This document shows, piece after piece, positions 16,280 to 25,838 of a stretch of DNA of 64,000 nt. A program made the translations under genes and the position numbers. Every line of letters begins with the position of its first letter. Positions within the stretch are counted from its first letter, which is position 1. Below the pieces are notes generated by a model. The model ran no database searches. It had not been told where the DNA came from and saw nothing but the letters and a program-made list of their open reading frames with translations. This DNA is from Cytobacillus pseudoceanisediminis. GTDB taxonomy: Bacteria > Bacillota > Bacilli > Bacillales > Cytobacillaceae. The stretch covers positions 2,046,001 to 2,110,000 of the forward strand of contig NZ_CP097349.1 in assembly GCF_023516215.1 (NCBI RefSeq), written 5' to 3'.

Positions 16280-16453
16280 CTAAATTAGGTTTCTCTCCCT
16301 TATTATTTGATCTATCCAATTGCTCATTTCGCGTTGGTCATCTGTGAATCTGAAGTTAGGATTATGCTTGATGGTGTAACATAACTGTCTAATTTCTGTT
16401 AATATATCCTCTAATTCTGCTTCATCAATATTGTCTAAGTTGTCTGGATTCAT
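16280..16453 (-). CDS. Small acidic 57-aa protein coupled to the integrase
   Basis: ATG at 16453 lies 5 nt after the integrase stop. Its ribosome binding site AGGAG falls within the last integrase codons, so translation is coupled. The 57 residues (MNPDNLDNIDEAELEDIL, later FRFTDDQREMSNWIDQII) are helical and acidic with a conserved-looking W. A small acidic partner beside a tyrosine recombinase could be an excisionase or regulator, but typical excisionases are basic, so the role is open. Confidence 0.55.
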   Translation of the reverse strand: MNPDNLDNIDEAELEDILTEIRQLCYTIKHNPNFRFTDDQREMSNWIDQIIRERNLI

Positions 16454-16458
16454 TGTAA

Positions 16459-17382
16459 TTATCTCCTGTTCATGTTCATTAATGGACTTGAGGGCATTGC
16501 TTTTTTTATAAGTTCGAAGTCCTCTAATGTTGATAAATATCGCTGGGTAGTACTGATTTCGGAATGTCCAAGTAGTTTACTCAATGTGTAGATATCTACA
16601 TTCCCATGAAAGTTGGCATTTAATAAAAATTGTGTGGCAAAGAAGTGACGGAAACTATGAGGAGATATCCTTTTCCCTTCAACCCCTGCCTTATTTCCAG
16701 CTAATTTAATCACGTTGTCCAAACCAACGTGTGATAACTCGGTACCTTTATAGGATAAAAAGTAGTGATCTGTTGTAATCTTATCTTTAAAGTGTTGTGT
16801 CTTTACTCGCTCATACTTAATTAGGATCCGTTTTAGCGCTGGACTGACAAAAATTAATCTCTCCTTATTGCCTTTACCATTAACTAATATTGAGGTTTCC
16901 TTAACATTTACATTTAACAAACCTCTTAATTCCATTGCACGAAGTCCACAATCTGCGAGCATTGCAATAATCGCCTTATTCCTTGCTTCTATATAATTTT
17001 TAAAAGTAAAAGCATCTATCATTGCCTGAATATCACTCGCATTAAATCCTTTCAGAACCTTTTTCGGAACCTTTGGAGTCTCAACTCTTTTAGCTATATT
17101 CTCTTTTAAGTACCCTTCTTTTTCGCACCAGGAAAAGAATGCTTTTATCATCTTGAACATTGAAACGATACTCTGAGGCTGCAATCCCGCCTGCTGCTTA
17201 AATCGAACATAAGCCTTCAAATCAAATGGAGTAACACTTTCGAGTTCATTAATCCCTCTTCTCTCCACTAAATATTCCTTGAGTTGCTTCAGTTCCTGAC
17301 GCTTATTTTTCATCGTCTTTGGTGGATACCCCTTTGCCATACAGTGATAGATATACTCCTTTAAAACATCCTCTAAAAACAC
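16459..17382 (-). CDS. Tyrosine recombinase (integrase)
   Basis: A 307-aa protein of XerC/D-like architecture. The core-binding SAM-like domain spans residues 1-95, and the catalytic domain about 110-295. All catalytic residues are visible: Arg148 (CGLRAMEL), Lys170 (NGKGNKER), His242 and Arg245 (SPHSFRHFFAT), His273 (LLGHSE) and Tyr282 (TTQRYLS). It should integrate and excise region A. It ends beside yneF, so one attachment site is expected between 17383 and 17576. The start is a GTG whose ribosome binding site lies in the arm of a hairpin (see separate entry). It is intact, unlike many neighbouring phage genes. Confidence 0.92.
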   Translation of the reverse strand: MFLEDVLKEYIYHCMAKGYPPKTMKNKRQELKQLKEYLVERRGINELESVTPFDLKAYVRFKQQAGLQPQSIVSMFKMIKAFFSWCEKEGYLKENIAKRVETPKVPKKVLKGFNASDIQAMIDAFTFKNYIEARNKAIIAMLADCGLRAMELRGLLNVNVKETSILVNGKGNKERLIFVSPALKRILIKYERVKTQHFKDKITTDHYFLSYKGTELSHVGLDNVIKLAGNKAGVEGKRISPHSFRHFFATQFLLNANFHGNVDIYTLSKLLGHSEISTTQRYLSTLEDFELIKKAMPSSPLMNMNRR

Positions 17383-17386
17383 AAAA

Positions 17387-17429
17387 AACCACCTCTCTCC
17401 GTTGAATCTCTCAACAGAAAAAAGTGGTT
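17387..17429 (-). promoter_or_regulatory. Hairpin sequestering the integrase ribosome binding site
   Basis: On the minus strand AACCACT (17429-17423) pairs with AGGTGGTT (17394-17387), with inner CTGTTGAG/ CAAC pairing. The 3' arm contains the Shine-Dalgarno AGAGGTGG and is followed by T6 and the GTG start. It could act as a translational switch or as a terminator-like attenuator. Confidence 0.45.
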
Positions 17430-17576
17430 AGTTGTAAAATGATGAAGGATAAAGCAATTCGATAATAAATTATGATGAAAGATTCACCATTTCACACTTA
17501 AAGTTTGTGAATTTTATAAATCGAAATCACTTTTAATCCTTTAGAAACCCTTTTATATCAAGGTTTGTGTCCCTGA

Positions 17577-17792
17577 TTACTTGCCAGTCTGCTTGTTCAT
17601 GGCATTCATCATTTGGTTGATCTTCTTCTGAGATGGCTTCATGCCCATTTGCATCATCATCATTTTAAGCATTTGTTCATTAATTGGCGGATTTTTCTCC
17701 AGGTAGCTCATCATATATTTTCGAGCAATGAAAAATCCTAGTGCTACACCGGCAAGAAGCGCCAGTACACCAACTAGAATGTACATACCCAT
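17577..17792 (-). CDS. yneF: YneF family membrane protein (UPF0154)
   Basis: A 71-aa protein with one N-terminal membrane helix ([21 protein letters not shown]), then [19 protein letters not shown] and a Met-rich helix with [18 protein letters not shown]. These are hallmarks of YneF of Bacillus, which is 72 aa. The start at 17792 is chosen because AAGGAGG lies 8 nt upstream. In Bacillus the order lexA-yneA-yneB-ynzC-tkt-sirA-yneF is conserved, as here; what normally follows yneF is displaced by the integrated element. Function unknown. Confidence 0.88.
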   Translation of the reverse strand: MGMYILVGVLALLAGVALGFFIARKYMMSYLEKNPPINEQMLKMMMMQMGMKPSQKKINQMMNAMNKQTGK

Positions 17793-17878
17793 ACTAACTT
17801 CCTCCTTCATGTTGTCTATCATACAGTGTACTAGACCAAAGGTTATTATACAATATTTGCTTCATTATTTCTCATATT

Positions 17879-18316
17879 TTAGACGAATTTTCTCTCTTTT
17901 ATCGGTTTTAGCCACCCATAGCGCTTATGCTTGAGGTCAACAGCCAGGAAGGAGGACTCGCTTTTTCGCAGTACTTCGAAAAATACCGTCTCTGCCTCAT
18001 AGCTGCCGGCCGCTTCTAAAACCAGGCTCCGTTCAAATACTTCAAGCTTCGCCCTGCTTCTTTTGCTCATCTCTATATAGTATGCACTTTTTTCTATTAT
18101 AAAGTCCTTTTTTCGCTGCAGCTGCTGATGGATGTATTGATGCACTTTCAAACCCGGGATTGGCTTAGTCACAAAATCAATTTGCTTCGATAGAATAGAC
18201 TTCATTTCACCTGACGAATGCTCATACTCTTCAAACAACTGAAAAAACATCCGCTCTCTGCCAAAATAATGGGCCGCAAATTCATCTTCTATTAAATACA
18301 ATTGATAAGCTCTCAT
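17879..18316 (-). CDS. sirA: Sporulation inhibitor of replication protein SirA
   Basis: A 145-aa protein starting MRAYQLYLIEDEFAAHYFGRE. It matches SirA (YneE) of B. subtilis in length (148 aa), in the FANHYFGRE-like N-terminus, in SYEAETVFFEVLRK and in the C-terminal KRYGWLKPIKERKFV. SirA is induced by Spo0A at sporulation onset and binds DnaA domain I to stop new rounds of replication. The start at 18316 is set by AAGGAGGGG; an ORF extension to 18352 lacks a ribosome binding site. Its presence supports a spore-forming host. Confidence 0.88.
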   Translation of the reverse strand: MRAYQLYLIEDEFAAHYFGRERMFFQLFEEYEHSSGEMKSILSKQIDFVTKPIPGLKVHQYIHQQLQRKKDFIIEKSAYYIEMSKRSRAKLEVFERSLVLEAAGSYEAETVFFEVLRKSESSFLAVDLKHKRYGWLKPIKERKFV

Positions 18317-18548
18317 CTGGCCCCTCCTTCCGGGACAATCCATTTCTTTCAATTATAAGCAACCAAAAATAAGGAATGTGTCTGAAGATGTTAAAAACTT
18401 TCACTAATTTTGTCGAAAACGAAGAATTCAGTTGATTATGAGGATTCTTGCTGGGAGAACTGCTATAATAGCTGCTCAAAATATTTACTTCGTCATTTTC
18501 CCGCTTTTACTGAAATATAATCCTGTTTTTTTAAATATAAACCTATCT

Positions 18549-18590
18549 CACAAAAAAGGAAGAGCCTCTCAGCTCTCCCTTTCCGGTAAA
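18549..18590 (-). terminator. Terminator of tkt
   Basis: On the minus strand GGAAAGGGAGAGC pairs imperfectly with GGCTCTTCC and is followed by TTTTTT, just after the tkt stop. Confidence 0.65.
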
Positions 18591-18592
18591 TA

Positions 18593-20599
18593 TTATCCCT
18601 GCAGCAATGCTTTTACGCGTGCCACAACGTTTTCAACTGTGAATCCGTATTCTTCCATGATCTTCTCACCTGGTGCAGATGCGCCGAAGGTATCGATTGC
18701 AAGAACATCGCCTTCGTCTCCTGCATAGCGGTGCCATCCAAGTGAAGATCCCATTTCAATGGCAAGACGCTTCTTGACTGTCTTAGGAATTACGCTTTCT
18801 TTGTACTCTTTTGATTGAGCTTCGAAGCGGTCCCAAGCAGGCATGCTCACTACAGATGCATGGATGCCTTCGCCTTCAAGCGCTTTTTGTGCTTCAACAG
18901 CCAGGCTAACCTCAGATCCTGCAGCAAGCAATAATACATCCGCGTTGCTGTTGGAAGCTGGTGAAACAACATAAGCACCTTTTTGTACGCCTTCGTATGC
19001 CGCTGAATCCGTTCCTTTTAATGTAGGAAGGTTTTGACGGGTCAATACTAATGCAGTTGGCTTGTTTGTTGATTCAATTGCTGTTTTCCATGCAGCTGCT
19101 GTTTCATTTCCGTCAGCAGGGCGGACAACAGATAGGTTTGGCATTGCACGCAATGCAGCAAGCTGTTCTACAGGCTCATGTGTAGGTCCGTCTTCACCTA
19201 CAGCGATACTGTCATGTGTGAATACATACGTAACAGGCAGGTTCATAAGTGCAGCCAGACGGATTGCCGGGCGCAAGTAATCAGAGAACACGAAGAATGT
19301 TCCGCCGAATACTTTTAATCCGCCGTGAAGGGCCATACCATTAAGTGCAGCACCCATTGCAAATTCACGTACACCAAACCAGATGTTGCGGCCGTCAAAT
19401 GACTCAGCTGTAAAGTCGCCTGTACCTTTAATCATTGTTTTGTTGGAGCCTGCAAGGTCTGCAGAACCGCCAAAGAAGGAAGGCAGGTTTTGTGCGATTG
19501 CATTTAGCACTTCTCCGGAAGAAGCACGGCTTGCAAGGCTCTTTCCTTCTTCATAAACAGGGATGTCTTTATCCCAGCCTTCTGAAAGCTCGCCATTGAT
19601 TGCCTGCTCCAGCTGTTTTCCTAACTCAGGATGCGCTTCTTTATACTGTGCAAAAAGGTCTTCCCATTCCTGCTGCTTCTTAGAGCCGCTTTCTACAACC
19701 TGCTGCTTGAAGTGATCATATACTTCCTGAGGAACATGGAAATCTTCTTCGAAAGTCCACTTATAGGCTTCTTTCGTTAATTTCAATTCATCAGCACCCA
19801 GTGGAGCGCCGTGAACATCAGATTTACCTGATTTGTTTGGAGAACCGTAGCCAATGACTGTTTTAACCTCAATCATTGTTGGTCGGTTTTCATCCTGCTT
19901 CGCTTCCTCAATTGCTTTTGCAATTTCGTGAAGATCATTGCCGTCTTCTACGCGGATATACTGCCAGCCGTATGACTTGAATCGCTGTTCAACACTTTCA
20001 GAGAAAGACTTATCAAGGTCACCATCAAGTGAGATATCATTTGAATCATATAGAACAACCAGTCTTCCAAGCTTTAAGTGGCCAGCAAGGGAAGCAGCTT
20101 CAGCCGAAACGCCTTCCATAAGGTCTCCGTCACCGCAGATGCTGTATGTATAGTGGTCAACAACATTGAAGTTGTCTTTGTTGTATGTTGCAGCCAGGTG
20201 GCGTTCAGCCATTGCCATACCAACAGCCATTGCAATACCTTGACCTAATGGGCCTGTTGTTGCGTCAACACCTGGAGTATGGCCATATTCAGGGTGACCT
20301 GGCGTCTTGCTTCCCCACTGTCTGAACTCTTTAATGTCATTCATGGAAACATCATAGCCAGAAAGATGAAGAAGGCTGTATAAAAGCATGGAGCCATGTC
20401 CAGCAGAAAGGACGAAACGGTCACGGTTGAACCATTCAGGATTTTTCGGGTTATGGTTCATGAAGCGTGTCCAAAGCGTATAAGCCATTGGCGCTGCACC
20501 CATCGGCATCCCCGGATGGCCGGAATTCGCCTTTTCAATGGCGTCGATTGATAAAGTACGAATGGAACTGATGGATAGTTCATCTGTGTGATTAAACAT
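18593..20599 (-). CDS. tkt: Transketolase
   Basis: A 668-aa full-length thiamine-diphosphate enzyme of the pentose phosphate pathway. It transfers two-carbon ketol units between sugar phosphates. The N-terminal [19 protein letters not shown] motif, the ThDP-binding [23 protein letters not shown] (about residues 154-176), the pyrimidine-domain catalytic E in [10 protein letters not shown], and [20 protein letters not shown] are all present. The ORF is unbroken, which contrasts with many frameshifted phage genes nearby. It lies between ynzC and sirA as in B. subtilis and has its own terminator. Confidence 0.98.
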   Translation of the reverse strand: MFNHTDELSISSIRTLSIDAIEKANSGHPGMPMGAAPMAYTLWTRFMNHNPKNPEWFNRDRFVLSAGHGSMLLYSLLHLSGYDVSMNDIKEFRQWGSKTPGHPEYGHTPGVDATTGPLGQGIAMAVGMAMAERHLAATYNKDNFNVVDHYTYSICGDGDLMEGVSAEAASLAGHLKLGRLVVLYDSNDISLDGDLDKSFSESVEQRFKSYGWQYIRVEDGNDLHEIAKAIEEAKQDENRPTMIEVKTVIGYGSPNKSGKSDVHGAPLGADELKLTKEAYKWTFEEDFHVPQEVYDHFKQQVVESGSKKQQEWEDLFAQYKEAHPELGKQLEQAINGELSEGWDKDIPVYEEGKSLASRASSGEVLNAIAQNLPSFFGGSADLAGSNKTMIKGTGDFTAESFDGRNIWFGVREFAMGAALNGMALHGGLKVFGGTFFVFSDYLRPAIRLAALMNLPVTYVFTHDSIAVGEDGPTHEPVEQLAALRAMPNLSVVRPADGNETAAAWKTAIESTNKPTALVLTRQNLPTLKGTDSAAYEGVQKGAYVVSPASNSNADVLLLAAGSEVSLAVEAQKALEGEGIHASVVSMPAWDRFEAQSKEYKESVIPKTVKKRLAIEMGSSLGWHRYAGDEGDVLAIDTFGASAPGEKIMEEYGFTVENVVARVKALLQG

Positions 20600-20734
20600 T
20601 CAATACATCCTTTCGAGTAGTAATTCTTTACTCTTTTAATATTATCGGGTGTCCTTTTTTTCACAACCAATAGGGTCAGGAAAAGGACAAAAAAGCCGGT
20701 TTGTTACTATATTGACACAAAAAGACCCGGCGTA

Positions 20735-20783
20735 TGTAAAAAAAGCGGAGATAGCCGGTAATAGAAGTCATCTCCGCTTTCTA
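20735..20783 (-). terminator. Terminator of ynzC
   Basis: On the minus strand AGCGGAGAT pairs perfectly with ATCTCCGCT, followed by TTTTTTT. Confidence 0.75.
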
Positions 20784-20828
20784 TTAAAAGAAGGAATACA
20801 GCATTGTGTATCCCTTGCAATTATAATA

Positions 20829-21062
20829 TTAGTGAAGGCGGTTTTTGTTTTGGAAGTCTTTTAGCTTTTTTGGAGTTACGTCATTTCCTTTCGGGTCAAC
20901 GATTGTAACACCTTTAAGCGTGTTCAGCATGCCAGAGCGAAAAGTCTCCAAATACTCTTTACGGAGAGAAGTCTGTTCTTTTGCTTCTGCTTCTGTTAAA
21001 CCTGATTCCTTTGCCTTCTTTGCCAGTTCATTAATTCGGGCAAGTTTTTGTTTTGGCAGCAT
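20829..21062 (-). CDS. ynzC: DUF896 family protein YnzC
   Basis: A 77-aa two-helix protein: MLPKQKLARINELAKKAKESGLTEAEAKEQ, then LRKEYLETFRSGMLNTLKGVTIVDPKGNDVTP. This is the diagnostic DUF896 pattern of YnzC. The same small protein accompanies yneA and yneB in the SOS-controlled operon of Bacillus. There is a 143-bp gap to yneB here with a terminator after yneB, so it may have its own promoter. Biochemical role unknown. Confidence 0.92.
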   Translation of the reverse strand: MLPKQKLARINELAKKAKESGLTEAEAKEQTSLRKEYLETFRSGMLNTLKGVTIVDPKGNDVTPKKLKDFQNKNRLH

Positions 21063-21167
21063 ATATTAAAGCTCCTTTATATCAAAAGTTTACCTTTGGA
21101 TATTCTGATAGAAGTTTTTATTATACAATAGCTTCAGATATGGAACAATACTGAAACTCAACTGCCA

Positions 21168-21205
21168 TCATACTAAAAAAGAACACTTTTGACAAGAAAA
21201 GTGCT
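21168..21205 (-). terminator. Terminator after yneB
   Basis: On the minus strand AGCACTTTT pairs with AAAAGTGTT(CT) and TTTTTT follows, immediately downstream of the yneB stop. Confidence 0.7.
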
Positions 21206-21862
<657 letters not shown>

Positions 21863-22195
21863 TTATTCGTAAAAGTCTGAACTGGCAAGCTCTTTATAAG
21901 GCTCGTCATCCAGTGCTTTTACTGGAATAACAATTTCATCGCCCGGAAAAATCCTGCCTGCCGCTATCTCATTATTTTGTTCGACCCAATTAATAAATTG
22001 ATCTGTAGACAGCGAATGTTCAGCCGAAAAACTCTCAGCAATTTCCCATAAAGAGTCACCTTCTGCAACAGTGACTTTCATAAACTTTTCCGTATCAGGT
22101 GTCTCTATCTGAATGAGCATAATAAACGATGCTGTCAGGCTTAAAACGAAGAGAATAATAGCATAAGAATATGATTTCCACAATTTTTTCAGCAT
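21863..22195 (-). CDS. yneA: Cell division suppressor protein YneA
   Basis: A 110-aa protein with an N-terminal membrane helix (YAIILFVLSLTASFIMLI, residues 11-28) and an extracytoplasmic LysM domain (VAEGDSLWEIAESF to RIFPGDEIVIPV, residues 43-92). YneA delays septation during SOS in Bacillus, is released from the membrane and is degraded. It is divergent from lexA across a region with three SOS boxes and sits 9 nt upstream of yneB, so the two form an SOS operon. The C-terminus is normal in length. Confidence 0.92.
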   Translation of the reverse strand: MLKKLWKSYSYAIILFVLSLTASFIMLIQIETPDTEKFMKVTVAEGDSLWEIAESFSAEHSLSTDQFINWVEQNNEIAAGRIFPGDEIVIPVKALDDEPYKELASSDFYE

Positions 22196-22212
22196 GATAT
22201 ACCACCTCTAAA

Positions 22213-22292
22213 AGAATGTATGTTCGCATTTGATGTTTTTATTATAGACCGAACATTTGTTTTGTGTCAATAAAAATTCGAACTTATGTTTG
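22213..22292. promoter_or_regulatory. Three LexA-binding SOS boxes between yneA and lexA
   Basis: Sites at 22213-22226 (AGAATGTATGTTCG), 22250-22263 (CGAACATTTGTTTT) and 22279-22292 (CGAACTTATGTTTG) fit the Bacillus consensus CGAAC-N4-GTTCG with one to three deviations each. The third abuts the lexA -35 region and the first lies closest to yneA, giving coordinated control and autorepression. Confidence 0.9.
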
Positions 22293-22318
22293 TATCATAT
22301 GGTAATTGATGCTATAAT
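22290..22318 (+). promoter_or_regulatory. lexA promoter
   Basis: TTGTAT at 22290-22295, a 17-nt spacer and TATAAT at 22313-22318. The -35 box overlaps the third SOS box. Confidence 0.7.
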
Positions 22319-22350
22319 TGAGACAACAAAAACATACGAGGTGCGTAAAG

Positions 22351-22974
22351 ATGGTGAAATTATCAAAAAGGCAGCAAGATATATTAGAGTTTATTAAAGA
22401 GGAAGTTAAATTGAGAGGCTATCCGCCTTCTGTAAGGGAAATCGGGGAAGCAGTCGGCCTGGCTTCAAGCTCAACAGTTCACGGCCATCTCGCCCGTCTT
22501 GAAAGCAAAGGGCTGATCCGCAGAGATCCTACTAAACCGCGCGCCATTGAAATTTTAGATCTGGACGAGTCTTCTCACATCCCTAAGGTCAGTGCAGTCA
22601 ATGTTCCGATCGTCGGTAAAGTAACTGCAGGGCAGCCGATAACAGCCATTGAAAATGTTGAAGAATACTTCCCTCTTCCAGAAAGAATGGCACCAGCTGA
22701 TGAGCATGTATTCATGCTTGAAATCATGGGGGAAAGTATGATTGAAGCCGGAATCCTTGATGGCGACTATGTCATCGTCAAACAGCAGAGCACTGCTAAT
22801 AATGGAGATATCGTGGTTGCCATGACAGAGGAAGATGAAGCAACTGTCAAAAGATTCTTTAAAGAAAAAGACTATATCCGGCTTCAGCCGGAAAACTCTA
22901 CAATGGAACCTATCATCCTTCGAAATGTTTCCATCCTTGGCAAAGTTATAGGTGTATACCGCCATATGCATTAA
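22351..22974 (+). CDS. lexA: LexA repressor
   Basis: A 207-aa full-length SOS repressor/autoprotease. The N-terminal winged HTH reads [38 protein letters not shown]. The Ala-Gly cleavage site is in VTAGQPITA (about residue 91), the nucleophile Ser in [10 protein letters not shown] (about Ser128), and the catalytic Lys in [15 protein letters not shown] (about Lys165). RecA filaments trigger its self-cleavage. The start at 22351 follows GAGGTGCG; the frame extends to 22318 without a ribosome binding site, over the promoter, so the shorter form is chosen. Confidence 0.97.
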   Translation: MVKLSKRQQDILEFIKEEVKLRGYPPSVREIGEAVGLASSSTVHGHLARLESKGLIRRDPTKPRAIEILDLDESSHIPKVSAVNVPIVGKVTAGQPITAIENVEEYFPLPERMAPADEHVFMLEIMGESMIEAGILDGDYVIVKQQSTANNGDIVVAMTEEDEATVKRFFKEKDYIRLQPENSTMEPIILRNVSILGKVIGVYRHMH

Positions 22975-22983
22975 TAGAATGAT

Positions 22984-23014
22984 AAAAAGCAGGCAGCCAC
23001 TGCCTGCTTTTTAT
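22984..23014 (+). terminator. Terminator of lexA
   Basis: AAAGCAGGCAG pairs with CTGCCTGCTTT, followed by a T-rich tail. Confidence 0.85.
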
Positions 23015-23258
23015 TTTTCCAATTTTAAGAAGGTTATCAGTTCCTATTACCTGATGCTATTAGCGAAATCATACGAAAGTAACTGATACCTTTTCTGTTG
23101 GTACTAAGTTGCAGTCATGTATGACTATTTTATTATTCAGAAAATTCGGTATTTTTATGCATATTATTTTATAGCCACTTTCTATATAATGGTAATACAC
23201 CGAGAATCAACCTAAGGTCGCTTGTCCAAAATCTCGACTTTAGGAGTGTGAAGAAAAA

Positions 23259-23543
23259 ATGTTTTTGAACATTACCTTCGCTTTGTTGATTGGTGGGCTG
23301 GTCGGTGTCGTTGGACATATTCGGAAAGAAGGCAAAATGGTAAAACCCAGAAGGACAAAAAAATTCATCTATCTGGGGGTCTTTGAAGAAGTAATCATGG
23401 GGGCTTTAGCGGCTGTTTTTTTGGTCGTATCTTCAGATCCTGACTCTGCCTTAAAGGTAGTGCTCCTTGCGGTAATTGCAGGATTTGGAGGAGATGCACT
23501 GCTGACATGTCTCGATTTCCTAAAGATCAGACATAAAGAATAG
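23259..23543 (+). CDS. DUF4257 small membrane protein
   Basis: A 94-aa protein with three predicted membrane helices: LNITFALLIGGLVGVVGHI at the N-terminus, EEVIMGALAAVFLVV, and VVLLAVIAGFGGDALL. The motif GFGGDALLTCLDFLK near the C-terminus and the RRTKKFIYLGVFEE loop fit the DUF4257 group found in Bacillus. It has its own terminator. The upstream 250 bp show no ORF. Function unknown. Confidence 0.7.
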   Translation: MFLNITFALLIGGLVGVVGHIRKEGKMVKPRRTKKFIYLGVFEEVIMGALAAVFLVVSSDPDSALKVVLLAVIAGFGGDALLTCLDFLKIRHKE

Positions 23544-23567
23544 AGAGATGCAGGGAAATACAAATTA

Positions 23568-23604
23568 GTTAAAACCTCGTTCACTTAGAAACGGGGTTTT
23601 TGTA
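23568..23604 (+). terminator. Terminator of the DUF4257 gene
   Basis: AAACCTCGTT pairs with AACGGGGTTT and T's follow. Confidence 0.7.
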
Positions 23605-23649
23605 TTTTAGCTATGTAAAAACCCCTGCTCATGCAAACAGAGTGTTTTC

Positions 23650-23716
23650 GAATTTTTAAAGTAATTGCTCATGTAGTGTTCGTTGCTCCAAGGGATGTAC
23701 CTGCGTACGAAACATA
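23650..23716 (-). pseudogene. Decayed copy of the glnA 3' end
   Basis: On the minus strand these bases read FMFRTQVHP and then, after a one-base shift, WSNEHYMSNY. They align with the end of the intact glutamine synthetase gene ([18 protein letters not shown]). The nucleotide match is roughly 80% over about 55 bp. There is no start, no stop at the right place and no upstream glnA sequence. It lies 2.5 kb from glnA and bounds an accessory patch, so it looks like a recombination or insertion scar, not a gene. Confidence 0.65.
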
Positions 23717-23864
23717 AATACTAATCCTTGCCGTTAGAAATCCTCTTTAACTATTTTTTCAAAACTGCTCCTTCTGCTGAACCAATGGGCAATTAAGTAT
23801 AGTGAAACTAAGATAAAAAAGGAATAAGCAAAGGCCCAAAGGATTTTTTTATATAAGTGCAGCA

Positions 23865-24230
23865 TTGGTGTTTTATATCTTTCACAAACCCTTGAAAACA
23901 GGACTAAACCGGCTAGCAACCATATTTATTCTTATCTTAGCTTTAGGGAATATTGTGACTGGCTTTATACCAGCAGATATAAATCTATTTTGGCATTCAA
24001 TAGCAGCTCAACTTGACATGATAACTGTTTTGCCCGGTCTTTGGCTATACGCAAAATCTTTAGAAATTGGAAAACGCTGGACTCAATACTGTTTAGTTAC
24101 ATTACTAGTCATAGTCACACTCAATATGTTAATAATTTTCATCCCTATGCACGCCGGTCTATTGCAAAGGTTATTCTATTTAGTGATTTTCATATGGGGC
24201 ACTGTACTGGCGTTTATTTTAAGTAAATGA
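23865..24230 (+). CDS. DUF998-like membrane protein, possibly 5'-truncated
   Basis: A 121-aa frame with about four membrane helices (LATIFILILALGNIVTGFIPA, FWHSIAAQLDMITVLPGLWLY, CLVTLLVIVTLNMLIIF, LFYLVIFIWGTVLAFIL). The FIPA...HSIAAQL pattern resembles the central part of DUF998 proteins, which are normally about 200 aa, so an N-terminal third appears to be missing. The nominal TTG start has no good ribosome binding site. It lies in the accessory patch between the glnA remnant and glnA. It is probably a decayed gene. Confidence 0.4.
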   Translation: MVFYIFHKPLKTGLNRLATIFILILALGNIVTGFIPADINLFWHSIAAQLDMITVLPGLWLYAKSLEIGKRWTQYCLVTLLVIVTLNMLIIFIPMHAGLLQRLFYLVIFIWGTVLAFILSK

Positions 24231-24367
24231 TTTGTTGCCACGCCTTTATCGCCTGAGCTCTTAATTCTTATTCTTAATTTACGCCCCCTGCCTTGGTTAA
24301 ATTAGTCGTCTAACACAGAATCCTTACTCTTAATATTTCTCGGGGGGAACCTAGATATTTCAACTCG

Positions 24368-24790
24368 TTACACCAGACCTTTTTTAAACCAAAATATATA
24401 TATCTTTACAACATAAAGAAGAATCATGTTGGTAATTAATCCAAAGAACCAGTTCCAGTGAATATAGTGATACAATGAACTAAATTTTTCGAGAAGATAG
24501 GAGTAAGTTGTTATCCCCATTGAAAATAGTAAGTAGTACAAAAATGTTCTTCTTGTCCCTTTTTCTTTTGGATAAAAAAGTATAAAAAACACCGCAATTG
24601 TAGGATAAACAATATAATGCAATGAAAAGCTCATATTTGTCGCTTTATTAAATTCTCTATACGGAAACTCAACTAATCCAAATACCAATTGTATATATTC
24701 ATGTATCCATGCTATTGCTTGAACAAGTATAAAGGTTATCCAAGCTAACCTTTTACTTTCGGTTGGGATGTATCTTAACAACAAGTACAA
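24368..24790 (-). CDS. CBO0543-family membrane protein
   Basis: A 140-aa polytopic protein with four to five helices and the recurring features LVEFPYREFNKATNMSFSLHYIVYPTIAVFF, YPKEKGTRR and HWNWFFGLITNMI of the CBO0543 group in Firmicutes. The TTG start is weak. An ATG at 24809 gives the expected N-terminal helix (MFVDFIIVLV) but in the +1 frame, so the 5' end may be damaged or the start misjudged. It is a paralogue of the neighbouring 163-aa gene. Function unknown. Confidence 0.65.
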   Translation of the reverse strand: MYLLLRYIPTESKRLAWITFILVQAIAWIHEYIQLVFGLVEFPYREFNKATNMSFSLHYIVYPTIAVFFILFYPKEKGTRRTFLYYLLFSMGITTYSYLLEKFSSLYHYIHWNWFFGLITNMILLYVVKIYIFWFKKGLV

Positions 24791-24831
24791 TGATAAAATC
24801 TACGAACATATTAAAATCAGGACTTCTCTGG

Positions 24832-25323
24832 TCATTTTAAGTCCACCAAAATTAATCTTTTAGAAAACCATCGATAAAATTTATCATTTATATATAGAGA
24901 AATCATTACTGTTACTAGTGTCCAATACCATTTCCATTCGTGGTACTCAACCAGTTTGGTTTTAGATTCTAATACAGCCTCTAAGAAGGTAAAAAATCCA
25001 GCAAAGAAAACATAATACAATAGTGAGCCAAACCCTTTTTTCTTCCTTGGAAAATACAAACTAAAAATAATGGCGACTACCGGGAATAGGAAGAACTCAA
25101 AGGAAAAACTAGTCCTATTATATAAATTTGCCTTAGGGTACAATTGAATCGGATATTCAATCCAACCCATTTCTACTGCTATTAAACCGGCTGGCCATGT
25201 AATGACCTGCAGAAATAAAAAGATAACCCACGCTTCTCTAACCTTGTCTCTCGGCACTAGAAGCTTGAGGCACATGATACTTAGTATTAATACCCCCAAT
25301 ATAATCCATCTTTCAAGATTCAT
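24832..25323 (-). CDS. CBO0543-family membrane protein
   Basis: A 163-aa five-helix membrane protein. The N-terminal helix WIILGVLILSIMCLKLLVP is followed by VREAWVIFLFLQVITWPAGLIAVEMGWIEYP, YNRTSFSFEFFLFPVVAIIF, YFPRKKKG and YHEWKWYWTLVTVMI. These are the conserved features of the CBO0543 family, often found in small clusters near sporulation or envelope genes. ATG follows AAAGGTGAC. It pairs with the 140-aa paralogue 41 bp downstream. Function unknown. Confidence 0.75.
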   Translation of the reverse strand: MNLERWIILGVLILSIMCLKLLVPRDKVREAWVIFLFLQVITWPAGLIAVEMGWIEYPIQLYPKANLYNRTSFSFEFFLFPVVAIIFSLYFPRKKKGFGSLLYYVFFAGFFTFLEAVLESKTKLVEYHEWKWYWTLVTVMISLYINDKFYRWFSKRLILVDLK

Positions 25324-25354
25324 TTAAGTCACCTTTCATTGGAATTATTTAATA

Positions 25355-25675
25355 CTATTTGTTCACATAATTTAAAAAATCGATACTTAAAATTTCATCA
25401 TGCTGCCATTTGTTTGGCTTCATATTTTTGAAGTCTGGGCCATGTTATTTGTTATGGCAATCGACACAAACAGTATCCATGTTATCTTCACCAAACGCTA
25501 AGTCTGGATGAAGCTCGAGCTCCTTGATATGGTGAACAAGCAACTGGATCTTCCTGCCCTTACCACTCTCACTGTATTCATTTGTTTCAATGCTTAAGCG
25601 CCCCTTCCGTTTACATTCCTGGCATTCATAGTTATCACGCTTCTTGATTACTACTCGTAGCTTCTTCCATTCCAC
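25355..25675 (-). pseudogene. HNH endonuclease interrupted by an in-frame stop
   Basis: Residues 1-76 hold a His-Asn-His nuclease core: YECQECKRKG (CxxC), VHHIKELELHPDLAFGEDNMDTVCVDCHNK. Straight after HNK comes a TAA at 25445-25447. The same frame then continues HGPDFKNMKPNKWQHDEIL to a second stop at 25355, as expected for the usual '(C)HNKKHG' ending of small phage-type HNH proteins of about 106 aa. AAA to TAA is the simplest explanation. It is an isolated gene, probably a relic of a mobile element. Confidence 0.6.
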
Positions 25676-25838
25676 ACTGTTATAAAACTACTCATAATGT
25701 TGCCTGAAAATTACGATTATTTTTGGGAAGGTATAAATTTGGTTTCTTTTTACATCATTTTAGGAATCCATGTTACTTTAATAATTGATGCCCTTAATTT
25801 TGGAAATTTGGTATAATTCAGAAAAAGGTGTGATAAGA

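Noticed and set aside
23734..23919. 61-codon minus-strand ORF with one membrane helix
   Set aside because: It overlaps the divergent DUF998-like frame, has no ribosome binding site at either ATG and no recognisable similarity.
24790..24809. Frameshift in the 140-aa CBO0543 gene
   Set aside because: The alternative N-terminus is in the +1 frame, unlike all other breaks, and the repeat TTGTTG makes the start ambiguous; left as start uncertainty.
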